From: Verrucomicrobiota bacterium
GTDB taxonomy: Bacteria > Verrucomicrobiota > Verrucomicrobiia > Opitutales > Opitutaceae
Assembly: GCA_023433275.1 (NCBI GenBank)
Contig: JAEZDN010000047.1
Location: 7,580-71,579 of the forward strand
DNA length: 64,000 bases
Direction of reading: 5' to 3'
Under the pieces are notes generated by a model. The model was not told the origin of the DNA, did no database searches, and saw only the letters and a program-made list of their open reading frames with translations. The position numbers and the translations under genes were made by a program. Every line of letters starts with the position of its first letter. Position 1 is the stretch's first letter. Positions 24,945-33,786 of this stretch are shown piece by piece.

Positions 24945-26357
24945 ATGAAAACCCCCGTCTCCCGCCGTCAGTTTGTCCGCACCGCCGCCGGTGCCGCTGC
25001 CTTGTTCACCGCTCCGTTGATCGTGCCGTCGCGCCTCCTCGGCGCCAACGCGCCGAGCAATCGCATTCGCGTCGGGCAGATCGGCTGCGGGCGCATTGCC
25101 CTGGGCCACGACCTGCCCGGTGTGTTGCGCTCGGGCTTGGCCGACATCGTGGCGGTGTGCGACCTCGACACCAAGCGCCTTGCTCACGGCAAGGGTTGGG
25201 TGGAGAAGTTCTACCGCGACAACGGCCTCACGGCGCCGGCGATCGCCGCCTTCGCCGACTACAAGGAACTGCTCGCGCGGAAGGATATCGATGCCGTCGT
25301 CCTGAGCCTGCCTGACCACCAGCACGCCGAGGTGGCGCTTCTCGCCGTCCAAGCGGGCAAGGATATCTACCTGCAGAAACCATTCACGATGACCTATGCG
25401 GAGAGCGTGCTCCTGCGCGACGCGGTCGTGAAGAGCGGTTGCATCATGCAGATCGGCAGCCAGCAGCGCTCGTGGGGCCCGCACGAGCAGTTCCGCAAGG
25501 CCTGCGAGTTCGTCCGCAGCGGACGCGTCGGCCGTCTCAAGGCGGTCGAGATCGGCCTGCCGATCGACCCGACCAAGCCTGATGATCCGCAGCAACCAGT
25601 GCCGCCGCATCTCAATTACGACCTGTGGCTCGGACCGACGCCCGAGGTTTACTACACCGAGCAGCGCGTGCACTCGCAGCAGCTCAACGCGAAGGGCGAA
25701 CTCGACATCGGCTCACGCCCGGGCTGGCTGCGCAATGAGAGCTACTGTCTCGGCATGATCACCGGCTGGGGCGCGCATCATTTCGACGTCGCGCACTGGG
25801 GCATGGACCAGGAATTCGGCGGACCGACGAAGATCGAGGGACGTGGCGAGTTCCCGACGAACTCGATCTGGAATGTGCACGGCAAGTACAACGTGCACCT
25901 GACGTATCCCGGCGGTGTGCAGATGCGCGTGTCCGACGAATTGCAGAACGGCATCAAGTTCATCGGTGATGACGGCTGGATTTTCGTGGCCCGCAACGAA
26001 GGCGCCACTGCCAGCGACCCGAAGAGCAACACGCCCGGCCAGCTGCACTGGCTCGCCGCGAGTGACCAGAAGTTCCTCGATCCGGAGGGCGTAACCGTGA
26101 AGTTCCCTTCCAGCACCTCCCACCACAAGAACTGGCTCGAGTGCGTGAAGTCGCGCGCCACGCCGCTGTCGCCCGCCGCCATGGCGCATCACAGCAACAC
26201 GGCATGCATCCTGAGCTGGATCGCGATGAAGACCGCGCGCCCGCTCACGTGGGATGGGAAGGCCGGCCAGTTCGTCAATGACGCCGCGGCCAACGCGCTG
26301 CTCACGCGCCCCGAGCGCGCGGGGTATGGAGCGCTGCGGTTGGCGGGAAAGGCTTGA
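24945..26357 (+). CDS. Gfo/Idh/MocA-family oxidoreductase with Tat signal
   Basis: This is a 470-residue NAD(P)-dependent oxidoreductase-family protein exported by the Tat pathway: SRRQFVRTAAGAAAL at residues 6-20, then AP-type cleavage region SRLLGANAPS. The Rossmann motif VGQIGCGRIALG follows, with VVLSLPDHQHAEVAL and the family EKP-like motif DIYLQKPFTMT (Glu replaced by Gln). This replacement is known in Tat-exported members. The C-terminal half is the alpha/beta substrate domain (WGAHHFDVAHWGMDQEFGGP). The substrate is probably a sugar or inositol derivative. The upstream extension of the frame is repeat sequence, so the Tat ATG was chosen. Confidence 0.87.
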   Translation: MKTPVSRRQFVRTAAGAAALFTAPLIVPSRLLGANAPSNRIRVGQIGCGRIALGHDLPGVLRSGLADIVAVCDLDTKRLAHGKGWVEKFYRDNGLTAPAIAAFADYKELLARKDIDAVVLSLPDHQHAEVALLAVQAGKDIYLQKPFTMTYAESVLLRDAVVKSGCIMQIGSQQRSWGPHEQFRKACEFVRSGRVGRLKAVEIGLPIDPTKPDDPQQPVPPHLNYDLWLGPTPEVYYTEQRVHSQQLNAKGELDIGSRPGWLRNESYCLGMITGWGAHHFDVAHWGMDQEFGGPTKIEGRGEFPTNSIWNVHGKYNVHLTYPGGVQMRVSDELQNGIKFIGDDGWIFVARNEGATASDPKSNTPGQLHWLAASDQKFLDPEGVTVKFPSSTSHHKNWLECVKSRATPLSPAAMAHHSNTACILSWIAMKTARPLTWDGKAGQFVNDAAANALLTRPERAGYGALRLAGKA

Positions 26358-26697
26358 GCTTCGGGTTCCGCTTTAGGGGCGCACCTTGAGTGCGCCCCTT
26401 TGGGTGGGATGCCGCGAGCGAGGGCGCACACAAGGTGCGCCCCTACAGATTGGCTCAGGGGGGCGCTGCCAGTGGCGAGGTTTGAGGGAAATCCATCGGG
26501 ACAGCGATCCAGCGACGGTACGGATCTGTGGCGTGGTCCGTCAGCGATCCGTAACGTAAGGGCCGAGCTTGCTCGGTCCTCGGATGGGCGTGGGTGGGAA
26601 GGACCGACCGAGGTCGGCCCCTACGTGGTTGGCGCGCGGCGAGTCGACAAAAGAAAAAGGGCGGGATCAGCGATCCCGCCCTACAGTCGAAGACGAG
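26358..26697. repeat. Intergenic region made of family D-type hairpins
   Basis: AGGGGCGCACCTTGAGTGCGCCCC (26373-26398) and GGGCGCACACAAGGTGCGCCCC (26423-26444) form one pair. GGGCCGAGCTTGCTCGGTCC and GGACCGACCGAGGTCGGCCCC (26561-26624) form another. A terminator for the leftward gene follows. No gene is seen. Confidence 0.7.
26648..26688 (-). terminator. Terminator of the DinB gene
   Basis: On the minus strand GGGCGGGATCGCTGATCCCGCCC is followed by TTTTTCTTTT. The perfect 10-bp stem ends just after the DinB stop codon. Confidence 0.85.
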
Positions 26698-27300
26698 TTA
26701 GGACTTCGGGAAGTTCGGGTGGGCTTTCACTTCGAGGATTTGCTTCGTGTGGCGCTGGGAATGCGCGGAGATGAAGAGCAGCCACTGGTAGGGATCGAGC
26801 TGCTTGCCGAGCGGGCTGTCCATGGCGTGGTCACGGAGGTCCTTGCCGTCCTGCATGAGGGCGATGGTCTTGGCGCGGCTCTCGGTGAAATGCTTCAGGG
26901 CATCGGCGGCAGAGCCGTAGCGGTTGGCGGGTATCAACGGCTCGGGCGCCGAGCGCTTTTGGCTGCGGTCGGGAATGGCGGTGAGGATCAGGTTGTCGAT
27001 GGCCTTGATGTCCTCGCTGCTGTCGGCGCGGGGCGGGGACTTCAGGGCCTGACCTTCGACGAGGCCGAAGAGCATGTCCTCGGCGGAGGCGATGTGCTCG
27101 AGCACTTGCGCGACGGACCATTTGTCCGGGGCGGGTTTGAAATTCAGCTGCGCCTCGGAGAGGCCCTGCACGGCGTCGACCACACCGGCCTTCGTCATTT
27201 CGAGGTGGGTGAGGCCGGCGGCGCGGTCATCGGTGGATTGGGCGAACGCGGCTGAGCAAAGCAGCGCGGAGAGGCTGAGAACAAAGAGCAGGGTTTTCAT
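26698..27300 (-). CDS. Secreted DinB-family protein
   Basis: This 200-residue protein starts with a signal peptide (MKTLLFVLSLSALLCSAAFA). It then has the four-helix DinB/YfiT fold: WSVAQVLEHIASAEDMLFG with the first metal His, and a late HSQRHTKQI with two more, the usual His3 metal site. DinB proteins are metal-dependent transferases or hydrolases, often thiol-linked; the role of exported ones is unknown. The longer open frame upstream is repeat DNA, so the signal-peptide Met was used. It is followed by its own terminator. Confidence 0.85.
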   Translation of the reverse strand: MKTLLFVLSLSALLCSAAFAQSTDDRAAGLTHLEMTKAGVVDAVQGLSEAQLNFKPAPDKWSVAQVLEHIASAEDMLFGLVEGQALKSPPRADSSEDIKAIDNLILTAIPDRSQKRSAPEPLIPANRYGSAADALKHFTESRAKTIALMQDGKDLRDHAMDSPLGKQLDPYQWLLFISAHSQRHTKQILEVKAHPNFPKS

Positions 27301-27585
27301 GGATAGCGCAGAAACGGACAACGTAGTCGTGAAGGATCGGGGCAACAAGGGGGAAGTCGGGGATGGGGGCGGGTGCGACCGGCGTTTGGTTTGTTGCAGG
27401 GGCGGAGATTGGTCCGTGCTCGAAGGGCGCAGCAAGTCTGCGCCCCTACGGGAATCAGGCGTGGATGCGGCTCAGCGGGAGCTGAGCGTTCCATTTTGGG
27501 AAAGACCGGGCCGGGGGCGGCCCGGCTCCACGCTTGGCGTTTGCCCGAGGAATGGCGCCGGGGCGTTCTCGCCCCGGGGTTGGGT
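27301..27585. repeat. Spacer with GC-rich hairpin repeats
   Basis: GGGCGCAGCAAGTCTGCGCCCC (27425-27446) and CCGGGGCGTTCTCGCCCCGG (27560-27580) are clear hairpins. The latter sits just beyond the stop of the leftward esterase gene but lacks a T-tract. Confidence 0.55.
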
Positions 27586-29337
27586 TTAAAGCCGCGGGGC
27601 GGCGGGCTTGAGGGGCGGCGCCCAGGCATTGACGCCGGTCGTGTTGAGCTTCCGCTTGTAGACCTTCTCGTTGCAGGTGACGTAGAGGATGTCGAATTTC
27701 TCGCCGCCGAAGACGAGGTTCGTGCACTTGCCGTTGGGCGTCGGGATGATGGCGTTCACGCGACCGGCTTGGTCGCAGATTTGGATGCCCAGGCCGGTGG
27801 TGACGTAGAGCAGGCCATTGACGTCGACCTTGATGCCGTCGGCGAAACTCTGATCGGCATTGTCGGCGGAATGCAGCCAGTAGAACTTCTGTTTGTGCGC
27901 GAGCGTGCCGTCGGGCTGGATCACGTAGCTGTACACCCAGTGCGAACCGTAGTCGGCGACGTAGAGCAATGACTGGTCGGGCGAGAGTGCGATGCCGTTG
28001 GGGTATTTGAAACCGGCGTCGACCTGTTGCTTCGAGCCGTCGGGGCGGATCAGCCAGATCGTGTTGTTGGAGCCGGGCGCGGTGACGTAGAGGTTGCCGT
28101 TGTGCGCCATGACGAGATCGTTGCCGCCGATGTCATCGGCGAGGACCGAGACCCTGCCGTCGGTGTCGTAAACCAGGATTTGTTTCGTCGCGGTCGCGCA
28201 GGCGTAGAGCCGGCCGTCGGGGCCGAAGGCCTGGCCGTTGGCGCGCTTGGTGTCGGCGATGAACTCGATGGGTTTGCCGTCGGCGTCGAGGCGGTAGGCC
28301 TTGCCCGCGGGGATGTCGGTGAAAAAGAATTCACCCTTCGCATTCACGGCGGTGCCCTCGGAGAGGCGGTAGCCTTCGCCGACGAGTTCCCAGCCTTCGC
28401 CGGGGATCAGGATGGGGCCGATGCGCTCGGCGGGCAGAGCTGCGGCCTTCACGGGCGCGGGCCAGTTTTGCCAGAGGAAGCGGATGGCGTCGGGGAAGAT
28501 TGCGGCTTGGTGGCGTCCGTTGTGACCGCCCTCGCCCCAGACGTGTTTCACCTCGTAGCCGGCGTAGGTGAGCGCGCGCTCCATCGTCTGGTTGGCCATC
28601 CACCAGTCGCCGGCGTAGATGTTGAGGTCGTTGGAACCATCCTGAAGGAAGATGCGGAGCGGCTTGGGCTCGGTCTTGCGAATGAGCGATGGGTAGCGGC
28701 CTCCGCCGCGGAGGTCGACGTAGGTGCCGATGCCGCTGTAGACGCGGGTGAAGGCATCGGGTCGCTCCCACGCCGCGGTAAAGGCGGCGATGGCGCCACT
28801 GCTCTGGCCGCCGATGGCGCGGTCGTTGCCGGATTGAGAAAGACGGATGGCGCGACCGTCGGTGGTTTGTTGCCGCTCGACGAACGGCAGGAGTTCCTCG
28901 AGGAGGAAACGGGCGTAGTGGTCGCCGAGGCCGTCGTATTCGTAGCTGCGGTTGAAGCGCGGAAGCGCGGTGTCGGGATTGGCGGGTGGAATCACGCCCG
29001 GGGTGACGAACACGCCGACGAGCACGGGAATCTCGCCGCGGGCGATGAGGTTGTCGAAGACGACGGGCGCGTTGTGCTGCACACCGTCCTGGTTGATGTA
29101 CACGCAGGCCGGTTTGGCCGGGTCGTACTGGCGCGGGACGTAGAGGGTGACGGTGCGCGTGGTGCCGGGGAAGATTTTGGATTCGGCGAAGGTGAACTTG
29201 AGCAGTTCGCCCTGGGGTATGCCGGGTTGGACGAGCGAGTCAGGGTGGGGCGCGTAATCGTCGGCGGGGCGGAGGAGGCCGAGGGGAAGAGTGAAGGCAA
29301 AGGTGAGTGCAGCGAGGACGCGGAGTGGGGGAGTCAT
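27586..29337 (-). CDS. Fusion of CE1-like esterase and SMP-30/gluconolactonase propeller
   Basis: This 583-residue secreted protein has an N-terminal signal (LRVLAALTFAFTLPLGLL). Residues 30-290 are an alpha/beta-hydrolase of the esterase D/CE1 type: VTLYVPRQYDP, nucleophile elbow GGQSSGA, and His in GEGGHNGRHQAA. From about residue 300 an SMP-30/gluconolactonase/LRE-type beta-propeller follows (SEGTAVNAKGEFFFTDIP, NGQAFGPDGRLYAC, YPNGIALSPDQSLLYVAD). The pairing suggests hydrolysis of an ester-linked or lactone sugar acid, for example feruloyl or acetyl groups and aldonolactones from xylan. The exact substrate is unknown. Confidence 0.85.
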   Translation of the reverse strand: MTPPLRVLAALTFAFTLPLGLLRPADDYAPHPDSLVQPGIPQGELLKFTFAESKIFPGTTRTVTLYVPRQYDPAKPACVYINQDGVQHNAPVVFDNLIARGEIPVLVGVFVTPGVIPPANPDTALPRFNRSYEYDGLGDHYARFLLEELLPFVERQQTTDGRAIRLSQSGNDRAIGGQSSGAIAAFTAAWERPDAFTRVYSGIGTYVDLRGGGRYPSLIRKTEPKPLRIFLQDGSNDLNIYAGDWWMANQTMERALTYAGYEVKHVWGEGGHNGRHQAAIFPDAIRFLWQNWPAPVKAAALPAERIGPILIPGEGWELVGEGYRLSEGTAVNAKGEFFFTDIPAGKAYRLDADGKPIEFIADTKRANGQAFGPDGRLYACATATKQILVYDTDGRVSVLADDIGGNDLVMAHNGNLYVTAPGSNNTIWLIRPDGSKQQVDAGFKYPNGIALSPDQSLLYVADYGSHWVYSYVIQPDGTLAHKQKFYWLHSADNADQSFADGIKVDVNGLLYVTTGLGIQICDQAGRVNAIIPTPNGKCTNLVFGGEKFDILYVTCNEKVYKRKLNTTGVNAWAPPLKPAAPRL

Positions 29338-29876
29338 GGGGTGGCGAGTAGCCTTGGGGATTCGGGTGCGGCTGCCGAGACGGTTTCTTCAGGGCAGGGT
29401 AGCCACGAAAAACACGAAAAGCGTTTGGCCTGCAGTCGAGGCGTTTACGGGCGACTAGGGAAGTGTCTTCACAATCGTTGGTCTCATGGGCAGCGATCGA
29501 ACAACACACACTGTCGCTACGCGCCACCCCTCTTGATAGAGGGGAGTCATACGCAGCCGAAGTCCCCCCTCTATCAAGAGGGGTGCCCAAAGGGCGGGGT
29601 GTTTGGATTTCGGAGACACTCCCGAAAGTCGTCTCGAGGTATTAGCTGCGTTCGGGTTTGTGCCGTTGCCGGCTGGGGATCATTTTCTCGCGAAGGCGAC
29701 GAAGGGAACGAAGGAGGGCCGGGCGGTAGGGACCCTGGTCGCCTAGGGTCTTTCGTGAGACACCGCCTTGGTGCGGGTACGTGGGAGGGAATAATTCGGT
29801 TGGCGGGCGGCGAGCGGGTGGTTTGCTTGGGATCGGGCCGGCGTGTGCTGCCGTTGCAGTGCGAAATACTCCGCCC
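29338..29876. repeat. Intergenic region with family C inverted repeat (29523-29605)
   Basis: CACCCCTCTTGATAGAGGGG and CCCCCCTCTATCAAGAGGGGTG are inverted copies, followed by GCCCAAAGGGCGGGGTG as in the copy near 2115. The remainder shows no gene. The leaders of the leftward esterase and the rightward ORF6N gene lie at its two ends. Confidence 0.6.
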
Positions 29877-30470
29877 ATGAACCCACCTGATTCCGATCCC
29901 CTGTCCGGCCGCATCTTCACGATTCGTGGCCAGCGTGTTATTCTCGATGCTGATTTGGCACGCTTGTACGGAGCGCCAACGAAGGTTTTCAATCAGGCGA
30001 TTAAGCGAAATGCTCTTCGGTTTCCGGCGGATTTCGCGTTCCAGCTAAGCCGGGATGAGGCCGCTGGTATGTGGTCACAAATTGTGACCACATATCCGGA
30101 AGTAGCTGATGAAACGCGGGAAGTGGGTTTGAGGTCGCAATCTGTGACCTCAAAGAAGCCGCAGCGCCGGCGTCTGAGCAATCGTCCGTGGGTTTTCACT
30201 GAACATGGGGCGGTGATGGCGGCGAACGTTCTGCGGTCGCCGAAGGCGGTGTCCATGAGCGTTTATGTGGTGCGGGCTTTTGTTCGGATGCGCGAGGAGT
30301 TGATGACGAGTGCGATCATCATGAAGCGGCTCGCGGAACTGGATAAGAAGCTGGTCACGCATGACGTGATCCTGCGGGACATCTACGAGAAGCTCCGGCC
30401 GTTGCTCGCTCCGCCGCCCGAGCCGCCGCGGAAGGAGTTGGGGTTCCATACGCGGATGAAGAAGGAGTGA
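29877..30470 (+). CDS. ORF6N-domain protein
   Basis: A 197-residue protein with the ORF6N DNA-binding domain, common in phage and in many Verrucomicrobia. Marks are IRGQRVILDADLARLYG (residues ~14-30), FNQAIKRN, FPADFAFQL, and the conserved WVFTEHGAVMAANVLRS, then SVYVVRAFVRMRE and a C-terminal helix. Before FTEHG the usual single RSQ-VTS segment occurs twice (MWSQIVTT and LRSQSVTS), encoded by two near-palindromic DNA pieces (GGTCACAAATTGTGACC at 30073). The role is unknown; an accessory regulatory or mobile-element function is usual for the family. Confidence 0.85.
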   Translation: MNPPDSDPLSGRIFTIRGQRVILDADLARLYGAPTKVFNQAIKRNALRFPADFAFQLSRDEAAGMWSQIVTTYPEVADETREVGLRSQSVTSKKPQRRRLSNRPWVFTEHGAVMAANVLRSPKAVSMSVYVVRAFVRMREELMTSAIIMKRLAELDKKLVTHDVILRDIYEKLRPLLAPPPEPPRKELGFHTRMKKE

Positions 30471-30813
30471 GGGGATGAGTGCAGTCGGACTGCCCGAGTA
30501 AGGCCAGTCTTCGACGGACCTACTTCACCTTCGCTCACCAGTTGGATTCCCGTCCAGTTCATCATCATCAGCCGTGCGAAGGAGCCACGGGAAAGGACGT
30601 ATGTCGCCGACCGCTTGGATGCTTCGCTCCGCATCCAGCTGGATGAACAACGCAGGATTTCGCCGTCGCCGAGCCTTAGCCGAAAATATGCAGTTGGATG
30701 CAGGGGTGCGGCTTGCCCGCGCCCTTTCCTCGCTGCGGGAACAAAGGGCGTGGACGATCCACGTCCCTACAACGGAACAGAGAAATTGTCGCGAGCGACG
30801 ACCCTGCGATTGA
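30471..30813. repeat. Intergenic region with family A and family B repeats
   Basis: A degenerate family A copy lies at about 30565-30645 (CATCATCATCAGCCGTGCGAAGG ... CTTCGCTCCGCATCC). A family B unit lies at about 30680-30775 (GGGTGCGGCTTGCCCGCGCCC, then GGGCGTGGACGATCCACGTCCC). No gene is seen between the ORF6N gene and the end of the GH43 gene. Confidence 0.65.
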
Positions 30814-32478
30814 TCACTCCGTGCGGGTGTGGGGTCCGATGAGGGCGCCGGTGAAGTGGCCGCCGCCGCCGGCAGCTTGGACGCTGATCGGATAGGAATC
30901 GGCTTTCGGGAGAAGCTCTTTCCACTCGCCGGTGCCGAGGCGGTAGGCGAAGGAGAGAACCTTCTCGTCGCCGGTGATGCGGAGTTCGATATCCTTGGCG
31001 TCGGCGGGGAGCAGGCCGGTGATGAGCGTTGTCGGCGTCGGGCCGTTCTGGACCTCGACGAAGACACTCAGACCGCCTTCGGTGCGCTGAGCGGCGAAGT
31101 AGTAGGTGTGGGTTTCGTTCTGGCTGATGGCGAGCCCGGCGGAGGTGCCGCGGGCGGCGGGGATGGCCAGCTTGGTCGAGGCCTCATATTTCGAGTGCTG
31201 CACACGGCGGCCCCAGTAGGAAGGGTTGCCCTTGCCGGAGAGGCGGTCGGCGCGCGGGGTGAGGTGGAGTTTGCCGTCGGCGAGTTTCCACCAGTTTTCC
31301 TTGGGCGTGCGGATCATGACCCACTGCTGGGAGAGCGCGGCGGAGTCGAACTCGTCACTCCAGGTGAAATTGCCGGTGAACGGAGCCTGGGCAATTGGCG
31401 TGGAGGGGACGGGGGCCTTGACGACATACGGCACGCGTTCGCCGGGGGGAAGGATCACGGGCCAGTCGTCGTCGGTCCAGGTGACGGGCAGCAGGAAGGT
31501 CTCGCGGCCGGTGGCCCAGCGGTTCGGGGCGTAGGGGCGGCAGGCGAGGAAGATGGACCACCACTTGCCGTCGGGGCCGATCTCGAGGTCGGCGTGGCCG
31601 GTGCAGGTGACGGCGTGCTTCGCGTTGTTGTCGAGGTCGCGCTGCGTGAGGATGGGATTCTTGTCCCACGGCACGAACGGACCAGTCGGGGCCTTGCTGC
31701 GCAGGATGACCTGGGAGTGGTGGTTCGACGTGCCGCCCTCGGCGCAGCAGAGGTAGTACCAGCCGTTGCGCTTGTAGAGGTGAGGGCCCTCGATCCAGAC
31801 GGGCTTGGTCGAGAGGTCGACACCGCCGTTCACGATGATGCTGCGCGGCCCGATCATCTTCCTGTTCGCGATGTCAAATTCCTGGATCCAGATGGCGCGG
31901 TGGCCCGAGTAGAGCGGTTTGTTGTCGGGCGGGTTGCCGTTGTTGAGCATCCAGGCGCGACCGTCGTCGTCGAAGAAGAGGGACGGGTCGATGCCGTCGA
32001 AGTCGAGCCAGATGGGATCGGACCAGGGGCCGGCCGGGTCGGTGGCGGTCATGAGGAAATTGCCGCCGGCGTCGACCATCGTGCAGACCACGTAGAAGGT
32101 GCCGTTGTGGTGGCTGATTGCCGGCGCGAAGATGCCGCGGGTGATGCCGAGATTGTCGTAGTTGAGCTGGGTCGGACGATCGATGACGTGACCGATTTGT
32201 TTCCAGTTCACCATGTCCTTGCTGTGAAAAATCGGAATGCCAGGGAAGTGGGCGAAGGTGGAGTTGATGAGGTAATAATCATCGCCGACGCGGCAGATGC
32301 TCGGGTCGGGGTAGTAGCCGGCGAGGATCGGATTCTGGAAATGGCCGGCGGGCAGCGGCGCCTCGAAGATGGTGTCGCGGCCGGTGTAGGTGAACGACTC
32401 GAAGGTGACAGGGGTCGGCGCGGTCGCGGCGAAGCCGGCAACAGGGAGGAGCAGGGCGAGGAAGGCGGAGCGAAGCAT
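30814..32478 (-). CDS. Secreted GH43 beta-xylosidase/alpha-L-arabinofuranosidase
   Basis: This 554-residue protein has a signal peptide (LRSAFLALLLPVAGFAA) and a five-bladed GH43 propeller. Catalytic base Asp is in AGYYPDPSICR, the pKa-modulating Asp in DGIDPSLFFDDDG, and the acid Glu in WIEGPHLYKR. From about residue 370 a beta-xylosidase C-terminal concanavalin-like domain follows (FTWSDEFDSAALSQQWVMIR), as in two-domain GH43 enzymes. It is divergent from the GH10 xylanase gene and probably trims xylose or arabinose from xylo-oligosaccharides. The antisense strand of this gene is fully open, which is a composition effect. Confidence 0.9.
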   Translation of the reverse strand: MLRSAFLALLLPVAGFAATAPTPVTFESFTYTGRDTIFEAPLPAGHFQNPILAGYYPDPSICRVGDDYYLINSTFAHFPGIPIFHSKDMVNWKQIGHVIDRPTQLNYDNLGITRGIFAPAISHHNGTFYVVCTMVDAGGNFLMTATDPAGPWSDPIWLDFDGIDPSLFFDDDGRAWMLNNGNPPDNKPLYSGHRAIWIQEFDIANRKMIGPRSIIVNGGVDLSTKPVWIEGPHLYKRNGWYYLCCAEGGTSNHHSQVILRSKAPTGPFVPWDKNPILTQRDLDNNAKHAVTCTGHADLEIGPDGKWWSIFLACRPYAPNRWATGRETFLLPVTWTDDDWPVILPPGERVPYVVKAPVPSTPIAQAPFTGNFTWSDEFDSAALSQQWVMIRTPKENWWKLADGKLHLTPRADRLSGKGNPSYWGRRVQHSKYEASTKLAIPAARGTSAGLAISQNETHTYYFAAQRTEGGLSVFVEVQNGPTPTTLITGLLPADAKDIELRITGDEKVLSFAYRLGTGEWKELLPKADSYPISVQAAGGGGHFTGALIGPHTRTE

Positions 32479-32619
32479 GGCGATAACAATGGGGTTGGAA
32501 TTACGGAAAGTAGGGACGCCCCTTTAAAAGGCCCGTGCATTCCTACGGGACCGTTCAGCAACTGCGACTCGTGCGACGCTGGGAATTGCCTCCGGCTCCG
32601 CCGAAGGCAATATCCGGGC
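32479..32619. promoter_or_regulatory. Divergent promoter region between GH43 and GH10 genes
   Basis: This 141-bp gap must hold both promoters. AGGGACGCCCCTTTAAAAGG and an interrupted GCCTCCGGCTCCGCCGAAGGC hairpin (32588-32608) are visible. No promoter pair or operator can be named with confidence. Confidence 0.35.
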
Positions 32620-33759
32620 ATGGAAAGCCCTCTGGATCCCCGCGCCATGCTCCTGCTCACCGGCTTGGTCGTCATGGCCGCCTCTGGTAGCGCGATGGCT
32701 GAAAAGGAGCCCACGCTGCGCGACGCGGCGGGCAACAAGGTGCTGATCGGCGCGGCGGCCTCGAGCCAGGATCTGAAGGATCCAAAGTTCGTCGCCCTCT
32801 ACCTCAAGCACTTCAATGCCGTCACGGCCCATGCCGACATGATGCCGTCACGATTGGTGGACGACCATGGGCGGTATGATTTTTCGCATGCCGACGCCGT
32901 GGCGGACTTCGCCCGGGAGAACGGCCTCGCTTTGTACGGGCACATGCTGCTGTGGCAGCACCTCTCCCGCGACTGGTTGTTCAAGTACAAGGAGGGCAAG
33001 CCGCTGTCGCGCGAGGCCGCGCTGGCCAACCTCAAGGGCTATATCGACACGGTGGCGGGCCGCTACCGCGGGCAGGTGAAGGCGTGGGACGTCGTGAACG
33101 AGGCGCTGAGCGACGAAGGCGACGAGTACCTGCGCGACATCCCGGCCCGCCGGGCGATCGGCGACGACTTCATCATCCAGGCGTTCAAGCTCGCGCAGGC
33201 GGCGGATCCGGAAGCGGAACTCTATTACAACGACTACAACATCGAGCTGCCCTACAAGCGCGCGAAGGCGTTGCGGTTGCTCCGGGAGTTGCGGGAAGCG
33301 GGCGTGCGCATCGATGCGGTCGGCATCCAGGGACATTGGATGCTGGATGATAAGCATCCGTCGACGGACGTCATTTCCGATGCGATCCGGGAATTCCAAG
33401 CCGCCGGCTTCAAGGTCATGATCACGGAACTTGATGTCGATGTGCTGCCCCGGACCACCAGCGGGGCGAATCTCGAGAGCGTCGAGGAGGGGCCCAATCC
33501 CTATCCGGGCGGTCTGCCCGGGGAGGTTCAGCAGCAACTCGCGCGCCGGTACGCGGCGATCTTCGAAGCCATCCTCAAGCCCGGCGGCGTGACGATGATC
33601 ACCTTTTGGGGAACGCACGATGGCCATTCCTGGTTGAATGACTTCCCGGTGAAACGCCGGACCAACCATCCGTTGCTCTTCGACCGGAATCTGGAGCCGA
33701 AGCCGGCATTCCAGGCGGTGGTGGACGCGCTCGAGCGCGCCGACGCTTCGAATCGGTGA
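32620..33759 (+). CDS. GH10 endo-beta-1,4-xylanase
   Basis: This 379-residue secreted xylanase has a signal peptide (AMLLLTGLVVMAASGSAMA) and a single GH10 (beta/alpha)8 barrel. The acid/base Glu is in WDVVNEALSD and the nucleophile Glu in MITELDVDV. Also present are FNAVTAHADMM, HMLLWQH, and the Trp-containing FWGTHDGHSW near the end. The Met nine codons later (32647) is an equally good start. It cuts the xylan backbone to oligosaccharides for the GH8, GH43, GH52 and GH67 enzymes encoded next to it. It converges with the esterase gene, whose stop is 27 bp away. Confidence 0.93.
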   Translation: MESPLDPRAMLLLTGLVVMAASGSAMAEKEPTLRDAAGNKVLIGAAASSQDLKDPKFVALYLKHFNAVTAHADMMPSRLVDDHGRYDFSHADAVADFARENGLALYGHMLLWQHLSRDWLFKYKEGKPLSREAALANLKGYIDTVAGRYRGQVKAWDVVNEALSDEGDEYLRDIPARRAIGDDFIIQAFKLAQAADPEAELYYNDYNIELPYKRAKALRLLRELREAGVRIDAVGIQGHWMLDDKHPSTDVISDAIREFQAAGFKVMITELDVDVLPRTTSGANLESVEEGPNPYPGGLPGEVQQQLARRYAAIFEAILKPGGVTMITFWGTHDGHSWLNDFPVKRRTNHPLLFDRNLEPKPAFQAVVDALERADASNR

Positions 33760-33786
33760 GGCCTGATGATCCAACCCGGACGCGAA

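Noticed and set aside
27560..27580. Rho-independent terminator after the esterase/SMP-30 gene
   Set aside because: The perfect CCGGGGCG/CGCCCCGG hairpin has no T-tract on the minus strand, so it was only recorded as a repeat hairpin.
30829..32619. Very long plus-strand frame that runs antisense to the GH43 gene and into the GH10 gene
   Set aside because: Its translation before 32620 is Gly/Val/Ala/Asp-rich with no motif, as expected for the complement of a GC-rich gene. The GH10 signal peptide and domain begin near 32620.
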